A stretch of DNA of 64,000 nt. Source: Mastigias papua (taxonomy: Eukaryota > Cnidaria > Scyphozoa > Rhizostomeae > Mastigiidae). Under the pieces are notes generated by a model. The model was not told where the DNA came from and did not search any database. It saw nothing but the letters and a program-made list of their open reading frames with translations. Shown here one piece after another: positions 53,850 to 64,000 of the stretch. Within the stretch, counting starts at the first letter, position 1. Each line of letters starts with the position of its first letter. Where the stretch lies: positions 11,378,063-11,442,062 of the forward strand of contig OZ025283.1 in assembly GCA_964019165.1 (NCBI GenBank). Direction: 5' to 3'. The position numbers and the translations under genes were made by a program.

Positions 53850-53905
53850 CACGACCACCACGACCACGACCACCACGATCACGACCACGACCACCATCAT
53901 CATCA
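53716..53905. repeat. ATC microsatellite grading into (ACCACG)n
   Basis: ATT/ATC units (53716-53806) pass into ACCACG and CCACGA hexamers (53807-53905). The shadow ORFs on both strands are artefacts. Confidence 0.9.
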
Positions 53906-54440
53906 TTCTTTTACTTATCACTACCAATCTTTACTAAATTTAGCTGCATTGCAACTAAGTGAAGCTTATTGTGCACTATCTGCAATTTAAATGAAATAAA
54001 TTTCCAACGCATACAATAAATTCTTAGAAGAATAAAAGCTGTAGACTCAGTTATGGAGACAAAATCACAGACGTCATAAACTCACAAACAAAGCGCAGAG
54101 GCGAGTTGCCTATGAAGTTCATTGGCATAATCTGGACACTTAAGTGACAATAGTAGACACAAATCAAAGCAACCGCAAGGCCAAATCCATCAGGCTTAGC
54201 TAATCTAATCACTCGACGTTGCTTCTTAGATCACCTAATCTTCAAAAGACCATCGTATGATAAACAACAAATGCTTTGGTTTGCTCTGAGTGTCAATTGT
54301 AACGATAACATTTTCAAAATTGCCCAGCTACATCGAAGTCTGCTAACCACTATTTTCTTAAGGCTTACATTGAAAAAATTCGATAAATTAAATTAAATAA
54401 GTCTGTGATACAAACATAAATATGCAAAGATACATACATA

Positions 54441-54572
<132 letters not shown>

Positions 54573-55304
54573 TGATAGTGACCAATGCACTTCGTAGAGC
54601 GTGATGTAAGTAGGACGACACAGAAAATAAAGCTACGGAATTTAAACGCAATGGAATGGAAAGTTATTCGCGTTTTTGTATTTCATCCATTCTAAGACTA
54701 TACTAATTATACGATAATTGATAAACACACCAATGTTCACTGTGTTTGAGGCACCGTTAATATGCGCTAAAGTCCCAGTCAAAATAGGTGAGAGGCATAA
54801 TTGACACGAAATAGTTTACCTGGGTACACCGTTGTTTAAACTGGTAGCAACAACAACAACACATGTTTCGCCTTACAGAAGTAGGGTAAGACGACACTCC
54901 TAGAAAGGACTTAGTGTTTGCGTGCATATCATGGGTACATATGCGGAGGAGACCTTGATAGAAATGAGACTGTGGTTTGGGAGAGAAAACATGCACAGGT
55001 TTGTTCTCAGACAATCTATGTAGCCAAAATGGACTTTGCCAACTACATATTGGATTGCTACAGATATATATTATCTGCACACACAGACAGGTAAAGCTCA
55101 GCTGTAAAACATGTAAGTTTAAATATTTATTTGCTATCTTTTACCGCACTGCGCTTGCTTGTTGTGGACTCTGTCCAAACGACACATACAATTGCAAATC
55201 GTCCTGTCAAGTACGAACCACTAACATTGTGAATCGAAAACATTTCCCTCCACAACACTTCCACATTTCACCCAATTACTTGTAGTTAATTGATGGTTTC
55301 TTAC

Positions 55305-58300
55305 CTTGGCAGTGAGCCCCCAAATGATAACAACAGCCGTGAAAATAGGAACAAACGAACTGAGGTAGGGAGAACAGTCTGAAGGGGGCGCTGGCTAGAA
55401 TGCTCAGTCTATAGTCCTAGTCTATATCAAACATCTTTCTGAAAATTTTCCCAAGTTCATATTTCGTTTTGACTTTTATTAGACAATCAAAAAAATAGTA
55501 AGTATGAATTACACACCAAACGCAAAGACGTTGAAAATGAAATAAGAAAGAAGAGAGCGACTGATAGTTAACGGCTGAGGTTGCTAGGCACGAAGAATCG
55601 TCCCGAGGGAAGTCATAATGCCAATCAAACATTAAGCACAGGGGGTGGAACAGGGATCTAAGTCTAAATTTTCCCTTGAAAGTTTAGCAATTTCCCCATC
55701 TGCCTTAAAAATTTGGAGATTTTCCATCTCCGACAGCAAAACTTGACGATTGTTTGCTTCTCCAATCTTCTGAAAAAAGTTGGTTATTCTCCCTTCTCCC
55801 TTAACAGGACCACCCACCTGTAAGAAGAGTTTTCATCTATACTAAACTCAAAGTAGAAAGTAACGGTCTTTGGTCTCTTGTGCGCTTTCCACATGGCCTC
55901 TGTTGCGCTTTCCACATGATCCTATCCTCTAAGCGTTTTCTAGTAAATATCTGACTTTCCCATATATAACTTAGGCGGAAAGAGAAGTGGGGAAATTCCT
56001 AAAACAAAGCAATATATTTTTCTATTAATTTGCCATGTTCCTTGGTGAAAAGGTTGTATTGTTGAAACGGCTGTCAGCATAAACTAAAAGTTCTCCGATC
56101 TTCTTCCTCCAACGCAACAAGACGAGATATAGATACATTCTGAGCATTGAGAAGTAAATAAAAAGGGAGAGTATAGGAAAACACTAGCGATAAGATACCA
56201 TGCTGATTATTAACTTCATTAGAACATACCTCTCCAACATAGATAGCATTTTCTTTAAACCACTACTTACTAAAACGACAGTCTACCCCTATAAACTGGA
56301 GCCCTAAGGAAATAAAGATTGTTCAGGAGCCACAAGGCTTTTTCTCTATCAAGCCAAAAGAAAAGAGCCTTGCAGGATGGTGTAGTACGTAAGAAGAGGG
56401 CATCACCTCTGATGGTGTGTGATAATATGAAACCTGTGGTTCGTGTGTCACTGAGAGGGTAAATTACATGGATCTATAGCCAAAAACAGTCTTTGATAAG
56501 AAACTGTGCGGAACTTGTACTACTACAGAGAAAGTCACTATTCAAGGGATTTTCTATTGCTGATCATTTCTATCACCGCAAACCATCGAGACCTAGAAAG
56601 CCAGTTCATGTAAGTAACGAAGTGGGCGCAGTCCACGTACGTAAAAGTGTTTCATAACGGAGTTTGCGTTGAAACTTAGAATATCTATAGTATCCTGCCT
56701 TAACACTTATAATTTCCAATGTCTGTATAGTGCCCAACGTATTGCTACGATTAATCAGCTATTAAGGAATTCCTAGAACCACAATGTAACAAAAAAGGCT
56801 CGAAAATCAAGAGCTTTAAAGGCCAGGCCTTGTGACAGGTTCTGTGCAAAAAAGTATACACAGCTTAACCCGTTAGAGAATCAGATTCGGAAAATATCAA
56901 CTCCTGCTACGACTACACAAAGTACTTCCGCCATGAATGCCCATTAACTAGCAATAATCGATATTCTGGAAGCCATAAAAACTAGTAAGTGATTCAACAA
57001 TGCAAATTAACGACTCCTCAACCATGTCGCTGCAGATCACAAACTTAGATCGGTGAATCTATGCAGAGTCCGTGCCTTCAGGATAATCCCCGTTATTGAA
57101 GCAAACAGAAATCGAAAATAGGAGAACGGAAAGCCAAAAATAAGAGGCGCAAAACTATTGAAATAAGACACTCACGTTGTCCATCTTGTAGAAACTCTGA
57201 AAATCGAAGCCAAAGTTTTTTAACAGAAGGAGAGTGCTCGTGGTAGCGCACAAATTGTCTAGGTTATATACCGTGGCTATGCTTAGTGAAGCTTGGAAAT
57301 ATCTTTCAGTGGCCAATATTAGTTATGGTAATGAACATGAACAAATCACAGGGAAACGCGAGGTGTAATTATGATTCACAATCTCGATACTACAAAGCCA
57401 AAGTGATTCACTATCCACGACAGTGAATCAACTGGCCAATGAGTTGATAGATAAGAAGGTGTGCGTGTTCTGTCTGGAGACTACAGACACAACTAATACG
57501 TCAGTGTTTCATTTAGAACAGAAATTACGGAACTGTTGCGATCTAGCGCCACCGATAAAAAACAGTATCTTCGTGGGTAAGGGGCCTTTCGGAAATACGT
57601 AAAGCAACAGGAAGGGGGGCCGTGAAGATTTTCGTTATGAAACGTTGCGTAATATTAATAGTAGCGAAAATTTCCCCACCATTTGAACAATGTTGATCAT
57701 ACAACATATCCTTGAACGACCAAACATTTAACAAGCACGAGAAAACAACCTCCAAAGCAGCAAACAAATCGCGTGTACATGTGACACTTTTGTCTATAGT
57801 ACAAAAAAAAACATGTGGTTCGTCAGCTCACAATACACACACTTCAATGGAACTCTACCTATTTCAAGCATGCAAATTTTCTTATAGTCTTATATGATAT
57901 TATCAAAATGAAATTAGGGATTTCTTAATAGAAACCTAGAATCAATAAGACAAAGGCTAGCTACATATAAGATTCCGTATGTTAGGAGTGCATGCTAAAG
58001 TAGACGGTTATCCTGGGCCGTCGGGATAATGAAGTAGGGTAGCCAGTTCCTTTCCTAGCTGCCCTAATCTCCCAAATGTCGCCACCTGGGGCCCATTTGC
58101 TGCTGGGTGGACAGTGAGCGAGCATCCTAACTATGTGCTATGAGTAGCGCCTTGAGCCACTGATCTTCCGCTAAGCATACGAGCGCTCTAACCTCACTAC
58201 CATTCACTAGAAACAGCACAAAATTCCTTACATATAACATTATTGACTGAGTTCTTTCACTTTCAAGTGCGATAGCGCTTGCTGGCAACTATACATTCGC

Positions 58301-59004
58301 TGCCATTTTTCTCGTTCTGGGCAAATGTGTGTGAGATACATGGATTCTATACACTTTGTGAAAATAAAGGAATCGGGAACACCCCAGAAACATGACCTCC
58401 GGGAAGAACAGTGGCGTTTTCTCTTTATTTAGATAATATTTCAGACCATTTGCGTTCTTTTTTAGAAATTTTGTAATTACCTTGTAAACTGACGGAGTAT
58501 CATGTACAAAAAAGATTAAATGAAATGAAAAATGAAAGTGAACAATTAAGAAATTGAGAAATGTCTTAATAGTGAAATTTCTAGAACCAAATATTGTCAG
58601 AAGTAAGAGATGTTCAAACAATTCAACATTTCATCCAAGATTTCATCTATTTCTCAAATACTGGGTCGATAAATTCATAAAGATGTAGAGGTTTGGTAGA
58701 AAATTTTCATCCACTATTTGAAAACGAAAGAACTACTGGCTGCCTTACCAAACACTACTGACCACAAGAAGATTTCGCCCAACATCAGAAATGCAAATTT
58801 TAGGTGACCCGGCATGGTCCTCAAACGACCAAACAGTTCGCCAACACCAATGTTGTGCAAATGCTGGATGAAATGTTCGATCGTTTCAAAAAGACATAAC
58901 CCATAACAAAATACGAAACTGTTGAAGATTATAACGATTTTATAGCCTGAATGGATCTCATGATGCGGAAGCAAGCTCTGTCCAGAAGGCCCAGCCACTG
59001 ACAT
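55305..59004 (-). CDS. Small multi-pass membrane protein, N-terminal two exons (3' end unresolved)
   Basis: Exon 59004-58749 starts ATG TCA GTG GCT and ends at a GTAAGG donor. Exon 55378-55305 follows a CCCCCTTCAG acceptor and ends at GTAAGA. The phases match (F|D join), giving 110 residues. Hydrophobic segments lie at about 22-39 (KIVIIFNSFVFCYGLCLF), 68-85 (LKFAFLMLGEIFLWSVVF) and 93-108 (SFVPIFTAVVIIWGLT). His/Gly/Arg-rich loops lie between them. No signal peptide cleavage site is evident. The frame leaves the second exon in phase 0, and the next exon was not found with confidence. One option, just left of about 54887, would add only 11 residues before a stop. The first intron spans the MDN and 55632-55817 exons. 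I do not recognise the family. Confidence 0.55.
55632..57184 (-). CDS. Candidate 64-residue microprotein with a PIP-box-like motif
   Basis: ATG GAC AAC at 57184-57176 is followed by GTGAGT. The exon 55817-55632 begins after CTTACAG in phase 0 and ends at TAA. The joined product is MDN plus VGGPVKGEGRITNFFQKIG and a helical acidic C-terminal half (EMENLQIFKADGEIAKLSRE). EGRITNFF resembles the PCNA-interacting consensus QxxI/LxxFF, but with Glu in place of Gln, and a Lys follows. Both exons lie inside the first intron of the membrane-protein gene. The same MDN exon could instead splice to the LIM exon at 53655, which is also phase 0. Support is splice signals, phase and composition only. Confidence 0.4.
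57985..58205 (-). mobile_element. tRNA-derived SINE, copy C
   Basis: It is collinear with copy B: GGGTAGCCAG, GCTGGGTGGACAGTGAGCGA, and a tRNA-like head with GAGGTTAGAGCGCTCGTATG on the minus strand. It lies in the first intron of the membrane-protein gene. Confidence 0.65.
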
Positions 59005-62000
59005 ATGACAAAAAACAGGCGCACCATGTAAGCAAATGAAATCTCTACCGTGAGATCGTTTCCCAACTTTATAAGGGAAATTTACACGACTACTACTCAG
59101 AAAGTATTAAGTGTTTACAGGCTGAGACCAAAGGGAAACTTTCCTGGACCGCACCCATCCCCTAAAAGACATGCTTTTGGTGCAAAATACTTCCATGCTC
59201 AAGCTCCTTTGCAAGAAAGTGTCGTGACCGCAGTACCTACTAATTTTTGCACCAATACGTTTCAGTCTCAAGACCACTACTAGTTGTAAAGAGACTTACA
59301 GGCGCTGGTTGGCTATGTTAACGTCTGAAATCAATACTACCCGCAAGCTAGGATCGTGTAAGTTCTTGAAATCAGGGAGCAATACTGCAAATCCTAGATC
59401 TAACCCCCGGGGTTTGATTATTAAAGGTAATTCTGTATATTGGTCAATACGAGGGAGGGGGCTCATTCGACGGGGTGCAAATAAAATTACCTGACACATG
59501 ACGCCTAAAACTCAGTTTCAAAACTCCTTGTCTCCATGATGACACAAAAGTCAAAATATAAGCACCGGGTCATAACGCGGTCTTGATGTGGGGGATTTTC
59601 GGGGGATACTTCCAAAGAACGAAATCAAAATCAGGTAGTCGCTAGAGAGCTGCGTGAATAAGTTGCTAGCAGTTAAGACTACAAAGCTGTAGATCTTGTC
59701 TAGATAGGATACTGCTTGCAGCTAGATAGGTAAGGCACCTGTCTAGCTTTATTTTCAAAATGCGCTTTCAAACATGATTCTAGATCCCTACAAACAGGGG
59801 TTCCCGTTTGCCTTTAAAGAGTAGAAAGCTGCCGTCCTTTATGACGTTCGTCGTAAACTATTGCAAAAAAAAACTTGTCACTTCGATTCTTACCTTTGTG
59901 AATGGAAAACGTGCTATTTGTAGAAGGTCTATCTGCACAGGTATGCAGGCAATTTGCAAGCAACTTCAGTGATACATAAATGCGAATTGCACAAAACTTT
60001 ATAGGTTGACATAGTAGATACTACAACACAGGGCATCTTTTAACATACTAACGAGTAGGGCAGAGTTTCCAGTATGCCCTTTGCATTCCCAAGTAGTGAC
60101 CGGTAAAATCAAAGAACTTCCCCCCAGATCTTTGGGCCCACTAAAAACTTTTTCAAGGAGAGATTGGTACTTTTTAGGGTTATTCTAGCATAATGTAAAA
60201 GGATAGTGTGATTCTATCATTGTGAGTGAGGAGCGAGTGCCTACATTCTACAAATGACTAACTTCAGGGCGTGCCCACAATGTTCCCATCTTTTGTTGCC
60301 GCTTTTGAGGTGGAAATTCTTTTCTAAAAACGCTATACTGCAACATGCTATAGAGATTCTTTTGATTTTCAAATAAGTTCCTTGATATTTCTAGAATGCT
60401 AGCACTTCTCATTATACCAATTCAAAAAAAACGAATACCTGGCTTCTGTCATTCCACATTGCAATCATACCATTTACCTGCCTATCTGCCATCTCTGAGC
60501 AAAACTAGCCAAATAACTTTCAACCACGATTTTTTGTACATCAACAGTTCACACATTTTGCATAAAACTCACAAAACTGCTTGGGTTCCAGTAAACATAG
60601 TGGGGTTCCGATACCCCACGAATTGCAAACCCTACTTGAATATTGAATATTGATAGATAAATTTTAAATAAAAACTTTGACCACACAACACCGATAAGGA
60701 TCTGACCTGGCACATCTGATTCCACTTAGCTGTTAAATCGTTGACGCGTTTTCCCTCCATAATGAATACCTCAAAGTAGCTCAGCTTGGATTTGCCAAAT
60801 TTTTACGATTAACAGCCAAGAAATCAATTCAAATTTCTCGAAATTTAGCACTCCCTTTGCGGTCAATGTTTCTTCTCGTTTCCGGGTACCACGCCTGTGC
60901 AATCGGGCAAACAGAAAAAAATGCACTTTGCTTCTCACTTGAAGCTATATATTCGCTACTGGTTCACAAACAGTAAGATTGCGAACGATAATTTACATAG
61001 AGAGATGAGTATTTCCTTGGCTCTAGCTGTTCCTATGGATAGTCTGGTGATAACAATCCTTGATGACTTCCAAATAATGTATAATTATTGAACTGAGGCA
61101 GAGGAAAAGAATCGAGAGGTAATTATATGAAATAAGTTATGATGTCATAAAACGTCATATAAATCGGAATCTTCCACGCGGCGATAGCACGTAGATAAAA
61201 TGTCGATAGCGTGTCGATAACGCGTCAAAATATGCCAGGGTATCCTGCAAGTACACATGTTCGTTTTCAGGCCACCGTCTTTTTTGTAAGGAGATCAACA
61301 ACGAAGACAAAAGCCAATGACCAGCCTTGTGGGAGGTCACGACATCTACGAGAGCACAATGCATAGCTATAATTATTGTCATTATCACATAGGAGTCATG
61401 TAGTTCAAGGAGTCTTCCAGAATCAAGGTATTCAATTGAGAACAACTTGTGGGAACATATAAACGAAAAAGGCAGTTGGACAAAGAAGGTAGTTGGAGTT
61501 CTGCTCTTGATCACTTTGCTCCGATATAAACTATGCAGTGGCGACTAGCTGACAAAGGTTTGGGTTATTGCTAATCCTAAGGGCCCCTAAACTTTTGGAG
61601 CTCTAAAGGGCCCCTCGGAAGTTTCAAGGGACAAGTATTTTGCATTTACTGACGGAAAATCCACTTAATGAGGCGATACCCCCAGCTCACAAACCCCCAC
61701 CTATTGCTTCTTTTATCCCATATTGATAAAGTCCATATTCGTCACTTTGTCTAGATATGGGACAAAAAACTTCCTAAAGGCCTCAAGAGAGGTTGGTGCT
61801 GGAAGCATCTGGTGGAGGCGGCTGGCAGAGATAGCAACAAAGGTTCACTTGCAGCAACAAACCCTTAAGTTAAAACTTGACAAAGTCTGTGGGCTACACT
61901 ATAGGCTCAGAGATGTAGGAATTGGAGGCTATTTGGGGAAAGTGCCCCATGTTCTGCAAATACCCGAAAAAGTGCCCTCAAAATGTCCCTATTACCTGAA

Positions 62001-62108
62001 GGCTAACTATATGTGAGGCGCTAGCAAAATCCCAGTGCGTCATTCTTTCTATTTCTTTTTATACAAGTCTGGTTTTCTTACATTATATGTTATCTTACCT
62101 GCGCCTTA
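59005..62108. other. Intergenic region without a supported gene
   Basis: It contains the promoter side of the membrane-protein gene and the decayed MITE at 59395. The remaining ORFs are short, overlapping on both strands and without splice support. Confidence 0.4.
59395..59600. mobile_element. Decayed copy of the 28135 MITE family
   Basis: GGGGGCTCATTCGACGGGGT, AATAAAATTACCTGACA and CTCCTTGTCTCCAT match the interior of the 28135-28455 element in order. The terminal repeats are degraded. Confidence 0.6.
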
Positions 62109-62448
62109 GGGACTGGTCATTATAAATGTTTGGGACCGGGGCGAAAGACATTGCGATGGGGAATGCAAACTCTTTGGGTCAAAGTGTTGGGTCATGAAAC
62201 CAAACTCATAATCACTCTTGAGGTATCAATTTTCTATAGCAGCTTAGAAATGCATGGTAGTAGAGAACAAATGTAGTAGTGTATAAAATACATTTCTTTA
62301 GCACCAACTACAAAGTTTGACACTTTTGGTAGATTTCTTGATGGGATCCGAAAAGTTCACTCGAACTCTGGATGTGCTACGACTTTTTTTAAGAGAAATT
62401 TCACTTTTCCTTCCGCCCCGGTCCCGGGCATTAATAATGACCAGTCCC
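62109..62448. mobile_element. Harbinger-like MITE, 340 bp, TTA target duplication
   Basis: GGGACTGGTCATTATAAATG and the complement of CATTAATAATGACCAGTCCC form terminal inverted repeats flanked by TTA at 62106-62108 and 62449-62451. Both ends continue inward with a second inverted pair, GGGACCGGGGCG and CGCCCCGGTCCC. Confidence 0.8.
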
Positions 62449-63359
62449 TTACATACCCTTTTCGAATTGCAATAAATAGGGTAGCATTACACTAAATCTC
62501 AGCACGCTTGGGTGCATCTCCAAAAAGGGCGTGACTCAAGTTCACTTTAACTCATGGGCCTCTCCACCCTCCAAATGCTCCCTGGGTATCTGTTTAGGAT
62601 AATCGAGCACTGATAAAGTTGGAAAAACCGTCACAACTGTAAATTTTTTAAAGGATGGGATCTGTACGTCAAGTCTGCTACAGTACAAAAAACAACCAAT
62701 TGATTGTCTTTGAGCACGTGAAACAGCTTTCAGTTGTCTTTGGAACTCTCCGCTACATTTTCACATTATATCGTCCTACCAAAAATCCGTCAAATGACTA
62801 CCATCGTGAAGCGGTAACAGGACAGGAAATGCACATTGCAAACACGGGCCCTTGGCGCTTTCATTTAACGCTCATCGAGTTCATGCACTGCAATCTGTCA
62901 AACAAAACTTTCTCCCGTTTGCCAGAGACCAGGCCGCTGCTGGTTTCCCACATCAACAAAATCCCCCTTGAATGCACAAGATTCTCGAAATGACTTGGTG
63001 AGAGCTCACCTACAATACTTTAGAATACAATGAAACTTTTACTCCACGCTTTACGTACTGGGGTCATGTGTAAACGAAATACACGCATTTTCTAGGAGAA
63101 ATTTAGTGAGGTAGATAGCGTGTACAGTTTCTTAATTCAAAGTAGGGTGACGAGACATAATGGTCTTGAATTACTGCTACGTTGAATAAAGCTGCATATC
63201 GCAAAAGAAATCTCATTACTCGGATCTTGTGCTTTTAGGGGAAGGAGTTACATGGAAACTATGTATTTTACAAATTCAATTTCTTGAACATGCAACGGGC
63301 CAATTAAAATACAATAATATACATTTATTTAAGTTTGGTCAAAACTAGCTCATCAAATG
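62449..63359. other. Intergenic region, nothing recognised
   Basis: The plus-strand ORF at 62655-62993 (112 codons) has no recognisable domain and unremarkable composition. I see no splice-supported exon or repeat here. Confidence 0.35.
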
Positions 63360-63761
63360 CGTTAATTCATTAAATTTTCGCACATATCTAATTTTTACGC
63401 AGCCTATCTGCACGAAAAATTGGTTGCGCGAAGATACTTAATTTGCGCGCATTTTGCAGCACGAAACTTGATGTGCACCGAAATTAGATTGCGCGAAATT
63501 GCAAACATGGAAAAACACGAGTATCTCCATGTAAATCTGTTTTTCAAATTTTCAGCGGATTGCCCGTTTAGCACTTTATGCGTCCTCACTAGCTTATCGT
63601 ACCTTATCATAGAACGAATCTGACAAATGTGAAAATAAATTTAGTTTCTTATATTGCTTACCCTCACTATGGTGTACGCGAAAATTAGATGTGTGCGAAA
63701 TCCATGTGCGCGAAAGAGATGCGCAAAATTTACACTCGCGCGAAAATTTCACGAATTAAGG
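63360..63761. mobile_element. MITE-like element rich in GCGCGAAA motifs
   Basis: The left end TTAATTCATTAAATTTTCGC and the right end GCGAAAATTTCACGAATTAA are imperfect inverted repeats. The interior repeats GCGCGAAA, TGTGCGAAA and AAATTAGAT in both orientations. It has no coding capacity; the class is unassigned. Confidence 0.6.
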
Positions 63762-64000
63762 TGTTCCTAATTCCTAGGAGTGGAGCAATATAGACCTCTA
63801 GTATCGCAAAATGTTGGTATTAGCAGCCTCAGTTTCTCATGGGCAGGTTTCTTATAAAAATATGTGAATTCACATGCCATTACTGAGCAGATTCATGAAC
63901 GTAACCAACTCCCCGAAATAACTACAAGATCCAAGCGAACAGTGTCTCAAACGAGAGGAATTCCCGACTTGTACTTGGAAATCTGAAAAACTAACCGCAC

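Noticed and set aside
54757..55080. Minus-strand ORF with a CCCCCY run as next exon of the membrane protein
   Set aside because: The acceptor-like site near its start enters in the wrong phase for the donor at 55305, and the Cys run comes from a short CAA repeat.
58714..58748. Continuation of the membrane-protein exon to the ORF stop (KAASSSFVFK)
   Set aside because: A strong GTAAGG donor at 58748 and an in-phase hydrophobic next exon at 55378 make splicing the better model.

Overview
This is AT-rich nuclear DNA from an invertebrate animal. Genes are split by short GT-AG introns, introns and spacers are crowded with microsatellites and small transposons, and a canonical animal gene (MFAP1) is broken over at least 17 coding exons. 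A tRNA-derived SINE, Penelope-like retroelement (PLE) pieces with hammerhead ribozymes, and many Harbinger-, pogo- and hAT-like non-autonomous elements fit a marine invertebrate. I cannot name the species or phylum.

Layout: (1) 1-1734, plus strand: last two exons of an unrecognised Ser/Arg-rich protein that starts outside the window. (2) 6659-21117, minus strand: MFAP1, a U4/U6.U5 tri-snRNP/B-complex splicing factor, complete except for its last roughly 40 codons. Its introns hold most of the older mobile elements, including a perfect inverted duplication of a PLE 3' end with a hammerhead ribozyme at each outer end (16176-17234). (3) 23615-28886, minus strand: three-exon gene for a 1168-residue protein, with an N-terminal coiled coil followed by about 900 residues of Asp/Glu/Arg/Tyr-rich tandem repeats. 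(4) 28887-35910: gene-poor, with several short inverted-repeat elements and a probable LINE 3' end. (5) 35911-44322, minus strand: an uninterrupted 2803-codon ORF, highly charged, with a degenerate basic-then-acidic repeat. (6) 44323-51001: spacer with a 735-bp Harbinger-like element and a long ATC array. (7) 51002-59004, minus strand: an interleaved cluster made of a small single-LIM-domain protein (eplin-like LIM), a candidate 64-residue microprotein that may share its first exon, and a small multi-pass membrane protein whose first intron spans the others. (8) 59005-64000: no convincing gene, only transposon remnants.

The genes do not form an obvious pathway. The most noteworthy object is the PLE palindrome inside MFAP1 intron 5. 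Whichever strand is transcribed, the downstream arm presents a sense hammerhead, so the MFAP1 pre-mRNA itself should carry an intronic self-cleaving motif at the foot of a roughly 500-bp hairpin. All gene models here come from reading splice signals and translated exons by eye; no alignment, RNA or database search was available.
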